DNA of 64,000 bases from Flavobacterium cyclinae (GCF_021172145.1 NZ_CP089095.1:868001-932000), one strand, 5' to 3'. Positions 17,198 through 26,679 are shown, counted from the first letter of the stretch. A program made the numbers and translations. Notes: a model not told the origin generated them from the sequence alone.

Positions 17198-17571
17198 TGG
17201 ATAAAGAAATCAGATTAAAATTAATTGAGTTTGCTCGTCTTAAAACAACCTGTACTTACTCACAGTTAAATGAACAATTACAATTACACCTCAATTTTGC
17301 TGACGCATCAGACAGAAGTTTAATTGGTGATTGGTTAGGTGAAATATCCATACATGAACACGAAAAAGGAAGACCTTTATTAAGCAGCCTGGTAACTCAT
17401 AAAGATAAAATGCGAGAACAAGGCGATGGGTTTTATAAACTATGCGAAGGATTATTAGGAATTCCATGGCAAGAATTAAAAGCAGACAAAGAATGGGAAA
17501 ACCAACAAATTGCAAAATGCTTTGAGTTTTGGACAAATCCAACAAATTATAAAAATTACAAAAACGATTAA
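17197..17571 (+). CDS. Small hypothetical protein inside hsd operon (124 aa)
   Basis: The 124-aa protein lies between hsdR and hsdM, overlapping hsdR by 1 bp and ending 5 bp before hsdM, so it is made as part of the restriction operon. It has a helical N-terminus (KEIRLKLIEFARLKTTCTYSQL) and a segment EISIHEHEKGRPLLSSLVTHKD with conserved-looking His and Gly residues. I do not know its family. A role in tuning restriction or binding the R or M subunit is possible from context only. Confidence 0.7.
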   Translation: MDKEIRLKLIEFARLKTTCTYSQLNEQLQLHLNFADASDRSLIGDWLGEISIHEHEKGRPLLSSLVTHKDKMREQGDGFYKLCEGLLGIPWQELKADKEWENQQIAKCFEFWTNPTNYKNYKND

Positions 17572-17576
17572 TAAAA

Positions 17577-19154
17577 ATGTTAACACCAATATTAAAAAGT
17601 AAAGTTGCAACGCTGTGGGATAAATTTTGGAGCGGTGGTATATCAAATCCACTTAACGCGATAGAACAAATCACCTATTTGCTATTCATGAAGCAATTAG
17701 ACGAAACCGATAAACGAAAAATGAGCAATGCTGATTTTTTAGGGGAAGAATATAAATCCATTTTTTCTGGAAAATATTTTCCACCAGGTGTAGATGAAAA
17801 AAATGAAGAAAATGCTGTAAATAAAGAATCACTTCGCTGGAGTTACTTTACAAAATTACCAAGTGACGATATGCTTCTTCATATACAAAGTAAGGTATTT
17901 CCTTTTATTAAACAGCTTGATGACGCTAATTCATTTTTTACAAAGCACATGGCTAATGCTGCTTTCTTAATTCCTAGCGGAAGAATGTTAACGGAAGCAG
18001 TTAAAACAATTGATGAAATATACAAGGAATTAGAAAAAGAAAACCGTTTTATTGATGCGCAGGGAGATTTTTATGAATATCTCTTAGACTCATTACGTAG
18101 CTCTGGGAAAAATGGACAATTTAGAACGCCGACACATATTATTGAACTAATTACAGAATTAGTTGAACCAAAATTAGGCCATAAAATTGCCGACCCTGCA
18201 AGTGGAACAGCAGGTTTTCTTTTAGCTGCTTATAAGTACATTATTACTGAATTTACAAGTGATGCTTACAAACAAAAAGATGACAATGGTTTTGTTAGAG
18301 GAACACTTGCAGATAAGTTGGTTGACGAACAAGCCAAAAAAATACTGAACGAAGAAACTTTTTATGGTTTTGACATTGACCCAACGATGATTCGTATTGG
18401 ATTGATGAACCTAATGATGCATGGCATTACACAACCTAAAATCGACTATAAAGATACTTTAAGTAAAAATTATAACGAAGATAATTTTTACGATGTCGTA
18501 ATGGCAAATCCACCATTTGCTGGTAGTATGGATAAAGGAGATTTAAACCCAAGTTTTACGGTTTCTTCTACCAAAAGTGAATTGTTATTCTTAGAGCGAA
18601 TATACAAAATGCTTCGAATGGGAGGAACAGCTGGAGTAGTGATACCTCAAGGGGTTTTATTTGGAAGTGGAAAAGCTTTTATTACCGTTAGAAAATTATT
18701 AATTGACAAATGTGAACTAAAAGCGGTAATAGCCATGCCAAGCGGTGTTTTTAAACCATATGCAGGTGTAGCCTCTGCAATTTTGTTATTTACAAAAGGA
18801 GGCGAAACCAAAGACGTTTGGTTTTATGAAATGCAAGGCGATGGATGGAGTTTAGACGATAAGCGTAATCCTAAAACGCTGCCAAATGGAGACCGCGATT
18901 TTGAAGATTTACATGTTATCATTGATAAATACAAGAAAAGAAATCCTAAAAAAGAAACAGACCGTTCCAAACAAAATTTCTTTGTACCTAAACAGGAAAT
19001 TATAGACAATGATTATGATTTAAGTTTAAGCAAATACAAAGAAAAAATTTATAAGGAAATCAAATATGATAAACCTAAATTAATTTTGGAAAAATTATCA
19101 AAATTGGAAGAATTGATTAAAAGTGAAATTGAAGAACTAAATAATATCCTATGA
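17577..19154 (+). CDS. hsdM: Type I modification DNA adenine methyltransferase M subunit
   Basis: The 525-aa protein has the N-terminal HsdM helical domain, the SAM-binding motif DPASGTAGF (206-214) and the N6-adenine catalytic motif NPPF (311-314, ANPPFAGS). GQFRTPTHIIELI is typical of HsdM. It methylates adenines in the recognition site to protect host DNA and forms the M2S core with HsdS. It overlaps hsdS by 4 bp (ATGATGA), a standard coupling for these subunits. Confidence 0.95.
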   Translation: MLTPILKSKVATLWDKFWSGGISNPLNAIEQITYLLFMKQLDETDKRKMSNADFLGEEYKSIFSGKYFPPGVDEKNEENAVNKESLRWSYFTKLPSDDMLLHIQSKVFPFIKQLDDANSFFTKHMANAAFLIPSGRMLTEAVKTIDEIYKELEKENRFIDAQGDFYEYLLDSLRSSGKNGQFRTPTHIIELITELVEPKLGHKIADPASGTAGFLLAAYKYIITEFTSDAYKQKDDNGFVRGTLADKLVDEQAKKILNEETFYGFDIDPTMIRIGLMNLMMHGITQPKIDYKDTLSKNYNEDNFYDVVMANPPFAGSMDKGDLNPSFTVSSTKSELLFLERIYKMLRMGGTAGVVIPQGVLFGSGKAFITVRKLLIDKCELKAVIAMPSGVFKPYAGVASAILLFTKGGETKDVWFYEMQGDGWSLDDKRNPKTLPNGDRDFEDLHVIIDKYKKRNPKKETDRSKQNFFVPKQEIIDNDYDLSLSKYKEKIYKEIKYDKPKLILEKLSKLEELIKSEIEELNNIL

Positions 19155-20932
19155 TGAAGTTTGAGAAACTAAATAAAATTTTCACAATTCAAAAAGGAAA
19201 AAAAAATAATATCCTAGAAAATCCTGATAATGATTCAATCAGAGTTATTCAAATTGATGATTTAAGAAATAACAATAATATAAAATATACTAATGATATT
19301 AATGGACTTTTAATTAATGAAGAAGATATTTTAATAGCTTGGGATGGTGCAAATGTAGGAACTGTAGGTTATGGAAAAAAAGGTTATTTAGGTAGTACTT
19401 TGGCACAGTTAAAAATTATTAATGACAACAAATATCACTCAACATATTTAGGTTTATTTTTAAAAACTAAAAGTGATTTTTTTAAGAAGAATTCTACTGG
19501 CGCTACAATTCCACATATCCACAGAAAATCATTAGAGAGTTTATTAATACCAATTCCTGAAAACTTAGCTGACCAAATTCGCATTGCAGAAGTATTAACA
19601 AAAGTTGAAACTTTAATCCAAAAACGTAAAGATAGTATTGATCTATTGGATGATTTTCTAAGAAGTACTTTTTTGGATATGTTTGGGGATCCAGTTAAAA
19701 ATGAAAAAAAATGGGAAATGGTAAAACTTTCTCAATTAGGGAGTTTAGACAGAGGTGTTTCTAAAAATAGACCTAGAAATGCACCTGAATTGTTAGGTGG
19801 CATTTATCCTCTTATTCAAACTGGTGAAGTATCAAATGCTGGATTATTTATTAAGGAATATAAAAACACATATTCAGAATTAGGTCTAAAACAAAGCAAA
19901 TTATGGGATGAAGGGACATTGTTAATTACTATTGCCGCCAACATTGCTCAAACAAGTATATTAACATTTAAAGCATGTTTTCCTGATAGTGTTGTTGGTT
20001 TTAATTCTAACAAAAAAGAATCTAATGCAATTTATGTTCATTTTCTATTCAGTTTTTTTCAAAAAATCCTTGAATATAATGCACCATCATCAGCACAAAA
20101 AAATATTAATTTAGGAATATTAAGAGAATTAAAAGTTCCAAAACCACAATTAAAACTCCAAAACAAATTTGCTTCAATAGTAGAAAAAGCTGAAAATGTT
20201 AAAGAGCAATTTGAAGCGAGTTTAAATGAACTTGAAAAATTATTTGGTTCGCTTAGTCAAAAGGCATTTAAAGGAGAATTAGATTTAAGTAAACTAGATG
20301 TCAGTGCTCAAATAAATGAAATTGAAAAGAAAGTTGAAGCAGAAAGAGGTTTAGATATTAGTTTAGAAAACAAGCTAACCAAATCAATGCAGCAATTTAT
20401 CAAACAAACGACAGATATTCAAAAAAGCATTGATATAGCCAATAATATGATACCAAAAGCTTTATTGAAACAAATTGAAACAATTAATAAAATTGCTACT
20501 CCTTTTCAAAAATTAAAGCCGTATCAAATTCCAGAATCTTTGTCACTTGCAATGAAATCGTTTGAAAGTATTAAGTCAATAACATCAACTTTAAATGAAG
20601 AGAAAAAATCCACTTGGTCTTCTATGCGTGATCTGGGAGAATTTGAAAGATTAGAATTTGATGAAACGGAAGGTTTAGAATTAATTGAAATAGTCTTTTC
20701 TAAGAGAAAAGAGGGATTTACATTTGAAGATTTTGAAACCCTATTAATCAAAGAAAAATTCAAGTATAGCTATAAACAAATACAACAATTTATTTTTAAA
20801 CTTATTGCTGAGAAAAAACTAACACAGCATTTTTTGAGTAATAAAAAAGAAAATAGATTACTTCAATTAAAAGAAGACAAAAATGAGATTTTTTTTGGAG
20901 ATGAACGCATTTGGTTAAAATATAATAAGTAA
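19151..20932 (+). CDS. hsdS: Type I specificity S subunit with C-terminal extension
   Basis: The 593-aa protein has two target-recognition domains separated by the conserved helical spacer (LADQIRIAEVLTKVETLIQKR, then LDDFLRSTFLDMFGDP) and a second spacer ending LFGSLSQKAFKGELD. These set DNA specificity. Unusually, about 220 residues follow the second spacer, whereas S subunits usually end there at about 400-450 aa. The extension is helical (with a DIQKSIDIANNMIPKALLKQI region) and ends in a winged-helix-like segment (FTFEDFETLLIKEKFKYSYKQ). It may contact the proteins encoded downstream; this is inference. Confidence 0.92.
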   Translation: MMKFEKLNKIFTIQKGKKNNILENPDNDSIRVIQIDDLRNNNNIKYTNDINGLLINEEDILIAWDGANVGTVGYGKKGYLGSTLAQLKIINDNKYHSTYLGLFLKTKSDFFKKNSTGATIPHIHRKSLESLLIPIPENLADQIRIAEVLTKVETLIQKRKDSIDLLDDFLRSTFLDMFGDPVKNEKKWEMVKLSQLGSLDRGVSKNRPRNAPELLGGIYPLIQTGEVSNAGLFIKEYKNTYSELGLKQSKLWDEGTLLITIAANIAQTSILTFKACFPDSVVGFNSNKKESNAIYVHFLFSFFQKILEYNAPSSAQKNINLGILRELKVPKPQLKLQNKFASIVEKAENVKEQFEASLNELEKLFGSLSQKAFKGELDLSKLDVSAQINEIEKKVEAERGLDISLENKLTKSMQQFIKQTTDIQKSIDIANNMIPKALLKQIETINKIATPFQKLKPYQIPESLSLAMKSFESIKSITSTLNEEKKSTWSSMRDLGEFERLEFDETEGLELIEIVFSKRKEGFTFEDFETLLIKEKFKYSYKQIQQFIFKLIAEKKLTQHFLSNKKENRLLQLKEDKNEIFFGDERIWLKYNK

Positions 20933-20939
20933 AAGAATT

Positions 20940-22637
20940 ATGAAGCTTTTGAAACTTACCTTATTTAGTTCTTTTAGAGGTTTACCAAAAGGATTTGAAT
21001 TAAATTTTAGAAAAGATAATTATACTGAAATAGACATTCATGACCCAATTTGTCTAGTTGGTTTAAACGGCAGTGGAAAATCCAATACACTTGAGGCGTT
21101 AAGTGAGATATTCTATTTTTTAGAACTCAAAACAATTGTTGAAGGTAAAGAAAAGCTAGATCTTGATACAAGATATAAAGACGTAGGTTTTGAAATTCAT
21201 TATAAAATTAGCAAAAACAAATGGCTATTTGCATATAGTAGAATTATTGAACAAAACCTTCCCTTGTTGAATAAAAATGAAGATGTAATAATTATTTGTA
21301 GAAAAGAGATTGGGAAAGATTTAGCGATGTTTGTATCGCAATATTCAAATTTTAAAAATAGTTATCCATTAAATGAATCGATTTGGAAAGAAATCTTACC
21401 AAATAATGTAATAGGATATAGTAGTGGACAAAATGAATTAATTAGTAATCCGTTTATAAAACTAGATTATTACTATTTCGACCAATTTATAAAAAGCACA
21501 AGCGAAGATAATTTTGTAAGCAACACAAATGTTAACCGTATGTTTTTTATGGATTACAATTCTAATGAATTAGTTGTTTTGTCTAACTATTTATTTAATG
21601 ATCATAAAGAATTCAAATGGAAAGACGAAAAAGAGTTTAACACTAAGCTCAAGATTAATGAATTACACTCATTTTCAATTACAATAAGATATAGAAATTA
21701 TGATGGAAAACCAATTGAATTTCCATCTGAAATAAATCTTGGTATTGAAAAGTTAAAACAATGCGCTACTTCATATTATGATAATAGAGAGGAACTTGAA
21801 AAAAATACATCAAGAAGTAAAAGTGCAAGAATTACTATTTTAAATTTTTTTACAGACAAAACTGTTAGAAGTGCATTTCAAAAAACTTTTAACAGACCAT
21901 TTGAAATATTCAAATTATTGTATTTATTGCGTTTAATGAATATACATTGCACAAGTCCAACAAATAGAAATAGTATTAAAAATGCATCAAGAGGAACTAA
22001 TTTAAGTGACCTTATACCAAAACCAGCGATAGAAAATTTAGTTTTTAAAATTGATAATATCAATTTCATTAAAACAAATGTTGTTGAACCTGTTCCATAT
22101 AAAAATTTAAGTGATGGTGAACATCAATTGTTACATGTTATTGGAACCTTACGTTTAATGCAAGAAAATGATACTTTTTTCATATTAGATGAACCAGAAA
22201 CGCATTTTAATCCAGAATGGCGAGCTAAAATGATTAATCTTATAATGTCGAACAATCAAGTTGTCTTTAAAGAGCAAGATCACTTTATTACTTCTCATTC
22301 TCCATTTATTATTTCAGATTGTAAACCAAACAATGTATATATTTTTAATAGAGAAAAATCTGGAAAACTAAAAGTAGAAACCGCAGCACAAAAAAGGTTA
22401 AATACTTTTGGAACTTCGGTAAATATTCTTACTGAAGAAATCTTTAATAAAAATGAAAGCCAAGGAGATTATTCTAATAAAGAAATAAATAAAATAAAAA
22501 AACGAAAATTGGATAGTCCTGAAAAAATTCAAAAAGCAAAAGAGGATTCTAGGCTTTTAGGCGACTCTGTCGAAAAAACGTTGTTATTTAGAACATTATT
22601 ATTAAAAGAAGAAAAAATAAAAAAAGATAAAGAATGA
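20940..22637 (+). CDS. AAA/RecF-like ATPase, first gene of trio downstream of hsdS
   Basis: The 565-aa ATPase has Walker A GLNGSGKSN (41-49), the ABC-type signature region LSDGEHQLL, Walker B FFILDEPETHFNPEW and an H-loop-like TSHSPFIISD. This places it with OLD/RecF/PtuA-type overcoming-defence ATPases. It follows hsdS by 7 bp and overlaps the HNH gene by 4 bp. An ATPase paired with an HNH nuclease is the layout of Septu (PtuAB), and ATPase genes linked to restriction operons are known as R-linked ORFs. The C-terminal about 60 residues are Lys-rich and charged. It probably senses or licenses cleavage by the HNH partner. Confidence 0.85.
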   Translation: MKLLKLTLFSSFRGLPKGFELNFRKDNYTEIDIHDPICLVGLNGSGKSNTLEALSEIFYFLELKTIVEGKEKLDLDTRYKDVGFEIHYKISKNKWLFAYSRIIEQNLPLLNKNEDVIIICRKEIGKDLAMFVSQYSNFKNSYPLNESIWKEILPNNVIGYSSGQNELISNPFIKLDYYYFDQFIKSTSEDNFVSNTNVNRMFFMDYNSNELVVLSNYLFNDHKEFKWKDEKEFNTKLKINELHSFSITIRYRNYDGKPIEFPSEINLGIEKLKQCATSYYDNREELEKNTSRSKSARITILNFFTDKTVRSAFQKTFNRPFEIFKLLYLLRLMNIHCTSPTNRNSIKNASRGTNLSDLIPKPAIENLVFKIDNINFIKTNVVEPVPYKNLSDGEHQLLHVIGTLRLMQENDTFFILDEPETHFNPEWRAKMINLIMSNNQVVFKEQDHFITSHSPFIISDCKPNNVYIFNREKSGKLKVETAAQKRLNTFGTSVNILTEEIFNKNESQGDYSNKEINKIKKRKLDSPEKIQKAKEDSRLLGDSVEKTLLFRTLLLKEEKIKKDKE

Positions 22638-23671
22638 TAAATACATATACTTTTTTTGATAGTCCTCATAATAAATTACATCAATTTATAATCGCTTTTT
22701 TTAACTCCATTGAATATGAAACAGGTGATTTTTCTGAAAATCTATTTGAAAAAGAATTTTATGATAATTTAGTTTCTAGACATACGGGAATTTTAAAGAA
22801 AAATTTACAAGACATCTATGATATTGTTAAAGATTGGAAACAACCAAAAAAAACAGCTTTTTGTGAAGCTATTAGACGTAGCAATAATATTGAAGCAATT
22901 TGTAACGGTACATTAAAACCATGGAAAGAAGATGATATTCCTATTGAAGTTAGAGAATTAACTAAAACATTATTTTTAAAACTTTATAATGATGTTTTAA
23001 AGGGCGCAATTTTTAAAGAGAAATATGGTGATAGAAAAAGTCACTACCATGGATTTAAAAAACATGCTACAAATGATTTGGAATTTTGTCCTGCATGCGG
23101 TATAGTAGAGATGAAAACTTATGAAGATAAAAAAACCGACCAATATGATCATTACTTACCAAAAGATATTTATCCATTATCATCTATAAATTTCAAAAAT
23201 CTTGTTCCTATTTGTATTGATTGCAATTCAATTGAAATCAAAAGCAATAAAGATATTTTAAGTTATTCAGGAAAAGTATTTTATCCTTTTGATGAAAACA
23301 ATAATGAAATTGAAATTGAGTTGAGCATTAATACAAATCATGTTGATTTATCAAAAATATTATGGAATATTAATTACTCATGTGCTACTAACAAAACCGA
23401 TGAAATAACCGCTTGGAAAATGATTTATAATATTGAAAGCAGGCATAAGACTCATCTATCTGGTAGAATAATAAAATGGTATGGGTTCTACAACGAATAC
23501 ATGTGTGATAAAGATTGTGTCAATGACATCCCTGAACCAAAAAAAAGAGCAAACAGTTATTTGAGATCAATTAAAAACAGAAAAACTTTAGAAAAAAAAG
23601 CAATAGGTTTTTTGATTAATGACTTTGACTTAAAAGCTAGAGAAGAATCCAAAAAATATTCAAGATTTTAA
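22634..23671 (+). CDS. HNH endonuclease, second gene of trio
   Basis: The 345-aa protein contains a zinc-bound HNH core: FCPACG (Cys152, Cys155), YDHYLPKDIYPLSSINFKNL with Asp172-His173, and VPICIDCNS (Cys194, Cys197, Asn198). This is the treble-clef HNH pattern of PtuB-like nucleases, with catalytic His and Asn present. The N-terminal 150 residues are helical and could bind the ATPase. It overlaps the ATPase gene by 4 bp. Its likely role is DNA or RNA cleavage triggered by the ATPase during phage attack. Confidence 0.87.
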   Translation: MINTYTFFDSPHNKLHQFIIAFFNSIEYETGDFSENLFEKEFYDNLVSRHTGILKKNLQDIYDIVKDWKQPKKTAFCEAIRRSNNIEAICNGTLKPWKEDDIPIEVRELTKTLFLKLYNDVLKGAIFKEKYGDRKSHYHGFKKHATNDLEFCPACGIVEMKTYEDKKTDQYDHYLPKDIYPLSSINFKNLVPICIDCNSIEIKSNKDILSYSGKVFYPFDENNNEIEIELSINTNHVDLSKILWNINYSCATNKTDEITAWKMIYNIESRHKTHLSGRIIKWYGFYNEYMCDKDCVNDIPEPKKRANSYLRSIKNRKTLEKKAIGFLINDFDLKAREESKKYSRF

Positions 23672-23673
23672 TA

Positions 23674-24216
23674 ATGAATTTAAAAGAAGATATTCAAACA
23701 TATATAGAAGCGAATGGAAAACATTTACAAAATGTAAAAACGGCTTTTGAAAATTTCGATTTAAAAGAAACTATTGAAAAAGCAGCAAAGGCTATTGATC
23801 CAACAAATGATAATAAAATGTTTAGTCATCAAAGAAGGGTTGGTTACAAAGTTGCTTATAGTGGTTATGAATCATTAAAAGAAAGAGAAAACGACTTGAG
23901 AAACTGTCGAAGTTTTGAAGAAATACTAGAAATAACAAATGAAGTTTCAAAACAAATCTTTAGACTTGGACAATTATGGAGTTACGATACTGCTTTAAGA
24001 ATTGGTTTCCAAAAGAAAGTATATCCCAAAAATGTTTATTTACAAGCAGGAGTTTTAAAAGGATATAAAAAAATCTTCAATCGAAATCCTAAAGATAGAT
24101 TTGAAGAAAAAAACAAGTTTCCAAAAGAACTACAAATTCTTGAACCATATGAAATTGAAAACTTTTTATGTATCTGGGGAAATAACAAAAAAACAAATCC
24201 TGTTAGATGTAATTAA
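23674..24216 (+). CDS. Third protein of ATPase-HNH trio, W-YDTALRIG domain (180 aa)
   Basis: The gene starts two bases after the HNH stop, so it belongs to the same transcript. The N-terminal half is helical. The second half holds LGQLWSYDTALRIGFQKK, then YPKNVYLQAGVLKGYK, a pattern I recall from uncharacterised proteins in genomic islands. No catalytic residues can be named. It may be a DNA-binding accessory factor of the ATPase-HNH system, or a separate cargo gene. A third component is not part of the classic two-gene Septu module. Confidence 0.7.
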   Translation: MNLKEDIQTYIEANGKHLQNVKTAFENFDLKETIEKAAKAIDPTNDNKMFSHQRRVGYKVAYSGYESLKERENDLRNCRSFEEILEITNEVSKQIFRLGQLWSYDTALRIGFQKKVYPKNVYLQAGVLKGYKKIFNRNPKDRFEEKNKFPKELQILEPYEIENFLCIWGNNKKTNPVRCN

Positions 24217-24235
24217 TTTTGTTTAAATTTACATT

Positions 24236-24343
24236 ATGAATTTAGAAAGTATCATATCAATTCTAGCAGATGTAGTGGCGATTTTATTAGCCGCTAAAAA
24301 TGATACACCATTAATTTCCCTTTTTAAAAAAACCTTTTTTTAA
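24236..24343 (+). CDS. Possible 35-aa hydrophobic peptide
   Basis: A short ORF 19 bp after the trio encodes MNLESIISILADVVAILLAA followed by a charged, Phe-ending tail. The hydrophobic centre could span or insert in a membrane. It is below normal annotation size and may be spurious, but its position at the end of a defence operon makes a small toxin or regulator possible. Confidence 0.25.
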   Translation: MNLESIISILADVVAILLAAKNDTPLISLFKKTFF

Positions 24344-24400
24344 CTTTTTTTGACCCACTAATTTTAGTGTGTCACAAACTTTTCTTATTTCATAAGCCTT

Positions 24401-24432
24401 AGGACCTTTTCAGGATTCAAACCTGTGACCTA
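24401..24432 (-). repeat. tRNA-like 3' fragment (possible old att site)
   Basis: Read on the minus strand, AGGTCACAGGTTTGAATCCTG looks like the variable loop and T-arm of a tRNA, continuing into AAAAGGTCCT. No D-arm, anticodon arm or acceptor partner is present, so it is a fragment. It matches the tRNA-Met at 29,915 at only about 16 of 21 positions. It lies where gene orientation flips from plus to minus, as expected for a scar from integration into a tRNA gene. Confidence 0.5.
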
Positions 24433-24444
24433 CATAAATGTAAA

Positions 24445-24481
24445 AACAAAAAAAAACAGGTCTTATTTACCCGTTTTTTTT
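24445..24481. terminator. Bidirectional terminator between convergent operons
   Basis: AACAGGT (24455-24461) and ACCCGTT (24469-24475) pair with one mismatch, with A-runs on the left and T-runs on the right. It separates the plus-strand defence trio from the minus-strand poly-Ubl operon. Confidence 0.6.
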
Positions 24482-24493
24482 GTGCATAAAGAC

Positions 24494-24853
24494 TTATCTT
24501 TTCTTCTTTTTTTTCCTTTTAAAAAAGAAGTTTTTCTTTTTCTTTTCATCTTTTTGAACTCCGTCATTTATTTCATCTGACGACCAAATTCTAGCAAATT
24601 CAACCTTACTTTTTCTAATAAAATAATGAGATTGACATGTAAAATTCCAATTGCCAATAGAAGGAGATAAACTAATGGTTTCTCCATCAAAAGTCATTTT
24701 CCAATCCGTTGGTGAAAAAGGAGTAACAACCTCATTGTTACAGCCACACACACATTTGTGTATGGCTGTACAATAAGTAAGCGAAATATATAATATTCCA
24801 TCTTCCAATACTTCTGGAATAAACTCTACAAACTTATGCTGTAACTTCATCAC
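24494..24853 (-). CDS. DUF6527-like protein of the poly-Ubl operon
   Basis: The 119-aa protein has [28 protein letters not shown] and a Lys-rich tail ([16 protein letters not shown]). The Cys and His placement suggests a zinc-binding domain, and the pattern fits DUF6527, which accompanies ubiquitin-like and E1-like genes in bacteria. It overlaps the E1-like gene by 20 bp. Its biochemical role is not known to me; a processing or deconjugating function is often suspected from context. The extremely basic tail is unusual. Confidence 0.75.
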   Translation of the reverse strand: MMKLQHKFVEFIPEVLEDGILYISLTYCTAIHKCVCGCNNEVVTPFSPTDWKMTFDGETISLSPSIGNWNFTCQSHYFIRKSKVEFARIWSSDEINDGVQKDEKKKKNFFFKRKKKKKR

Positions 24854-26009
24854 TTGTCAATTGATTAACATTAATAGAGTAAGTACTATGATGCTCTTCT
24901 CGTAGATCTTGATAGAAACCACATAGCTTTTTCCATTTAATAACTGCTAAAACGGCATTCAAACAATTCAACTCAGCTATTTGAATGTTAGTGTTATAAT
25001 CGTTATTATCTTCATTAACAAAAGGAATTCTATCAGCTAAATGATTATGTTTTTCATGAGTTCCAGTTGTAACTCTAACAGTACCAATCAAAGAATCATC
25101 TAACGCATTTACACCAAGACCTACATCTATAAATGGAATATTGCTTTTTAACAAAAATTGAATAATCAACTTTCTGGAAACATCATTATCAATACATATA
25201 AACACAAAAGACATCGTTGATAGTTCTTTCATATTATCTGTTGAAACATAACTGTGATGTGCAGTAATTTTTTGATGAATTTTTGAATACTGATTAAAAT
25301 AATAGTCAACCTTTGATGGCACAGTGTCTAAATCTTCCTTTCCAGCAGCTCCAGGAGAACGAAATGCATTATGTTGCGAAAACACGTCGCCATCATAAAG
25401 ATGAATTTCACTCACAGGAGTTTTTGAAAGTAAATCTAGAATGTATGCACCTGTTCCACCCAACCCAATTATAGCAATTTTTTGACCTTTAACTTTTTCA
25501 TTAATAAGATTAATTTTCGCTCTACCGGAATTAGTATCAATATATTGAAAAACATCAGTATCAATTGCGTTTTCTCTAATTCTGAAAGTCTTTTCAGTAA
25601 CTAACGGATCAATGTTTTTAGCCGGTGAACTTAGAATTTTGCTATAAGTAGATACTTTTTCATAATAATCAACATAACCACTTTGTGGTTTGTTGGAAAA
25701 AGAAAAATTAATCACAATTCCATGACCAAGGTTTTGTTGATTGGAATGTTGAATAGCTGTGATGATACTACCATCAGCATTGCAAGGATATTCACCTATA
25801 AAATTGATAACGTGTGTACTTGGTTTAATAGTCCTTTGACTATTAGCCAATGACAATTCACTAACCAAAATACCATATTTAACTTCTCTAAGATGAGTTA
25901 CATAAGGTATATGGTGGATAAGTAAATATCCACCTTTAACCTCAAGTTCATAACCTTCATCTTGTAACCTTTTAAGGTCGGGACTATGATTTATTAGTTG
26001 CTGTAACAT
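24834..26009 (-). CDS. ThiF/E1-like adenylyltransferase with N-terminal extra domain
   Basis: The 391-aa protein has the E1 nucleotide-binding core in its second half: [17 protein letters not shown], then [19 protein letters not shown] and [16 protein letters not shown]1 enzymes adenylate the C-terminus of a ubiquitin-like protein. The first about 165 residues are a separate beta-rich domain ([21 protein letters not shown]), resembling DUF6791 found fused to such E1s, possibly E2-like. I could not confirm a catalytic cysteine. It overlaps the poly-Ubl gene by 26 bp, showing tight coupling. Confidence 0.87.
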   Translation of the reverse strand: MLQQLINHSPDLKRLQDEGYELEVKGGYLLIHHIPYVTHLREVKYGILVSELSLANSQRTIKPSTHVINFIGEYPCNADGSIITAIQHSNQQNLGHGIVINFSFSNKPQSGYVDYYEKVSTYSKILSSPAKNIDPLVTEKTFRIRENAIDTDVFQYIDTNSGRAKINLINEKVKGQKIAIIGLGGTGAYILDLLSKTPVSEIHLYDGDVFSQHNAFRSPGAAGKEDLDTVPSKVDYYFNQYSKIHQKITAHHSYVSTDNMKELSTMSFVFICIDNDVSRKLIIQFLLKSNIPFIDVGLGVNALDDSLIGTVRVTTGTHEKHNHLADRIPFVNEDNNDYNTNIQIAELNCLNAVLAVIKWKKLCGFYQDLREEHHSTYSINVNQLTSDEVTA

Positions 26010-26679
26010 TGAAAACCATTTTATTAGTTACAAAAACTTTATCATCTTTAACCATGCTGCCTTCAGGATTTTGATGAGGACCTTTAGCATAGGTTACAGT
26101 ATAAACTGTATTTGGATTTTCCTGATAATTCCCAAATGCCAATTCAACAACTTGTTTAAAACTTATTGTTTTTTGGTTCCACTGCTTTTCTCTACCATTA
26201 ACAATGATAATAAATTCAGTAACTTCCTTTTTAGAGTAGAATTTTTCTTTGCCAGGTCTAGCTAAATCTACGATTTCATCGTCCTCAATTAAATCGTCTT
26301 CCCAAGGTTGTTTATTATCCAAGTAGATTTGGAAATCAGCTGCTATATTTCCCTGTCTTCTAATTTGAGAACCTTTGATATACTGCTTATCAGTTTCAAA
26401 GTTTTTTCCATCAATAGAATACTTTAATTTCTGCTTGATGTAAAATTGCTCAATTCCTGGTCTTGCCAAGTCAACAGTTTCGTCGTTCAAAATAGCGTCA
26501 TCTTTCCAAGGTTCAACTATATCTAAGAATAATTCATAATCAAGAGGAAGTCCTCTCAATTCTTTCAGTTGTTTTCCGGTGATAAACTGCTCAAACCATT
26601 CAAACTTTTTGCCTTCAATAATTAATTCTAACGAAGGTCTTTTACTGTGGTCATTCTGACCATCTTTTTGTGTATTCAT
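25984..26679 (-). CDS. Multi-ubiquitin domain protein (three Ubl repeats)
   Basis: The 231-aa protein is built of three beta-grasp repeats at about residues 17-82, 85-151 and 157-229. The first two share the tail ETVDLARPGIEQFY / DEIVDLARPGKEKFY and a PW(K/E)DD segment; the third has GPHQNPEGSMVKDDKVFVTN. This is the multiubiquitin family found next to E1-like ThiF genes. The C-terminus ([10 protein letters not shown]) lacks the usual Gly-Gly, so conjugation would need processing or a different chemistry. Its likely role is as substrate tag for the E1, in a defence or stress system. Confidence 0.88.
   Translation of the reverse strand: MNTQKDGQNDHSKRPSLELIIEGKKFEWFEQFITGKQLKELRGLPLDYELFLDIVEPWKDDAILNDETVDLARPGIEQFYIKQKLKYSIDGKNFETDKQYIKGSQIRRQGNIAADFQIYLDNKQPWEDDLIEDDEIVDLARPGKEKFYSKKEVTEFIIIVNGREKQWNQKTISFKQVVELAFGNYQENPNTVYTVTYAKGPHQNPEGSMVKDDKVFVTNKMVFNVTATNKS

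Noticed and set aside
24401..24432. Complete tRNA gene
   Set aside because: Only a T-arm-like part is present; no D-arm or anticodon arm can be drawn.
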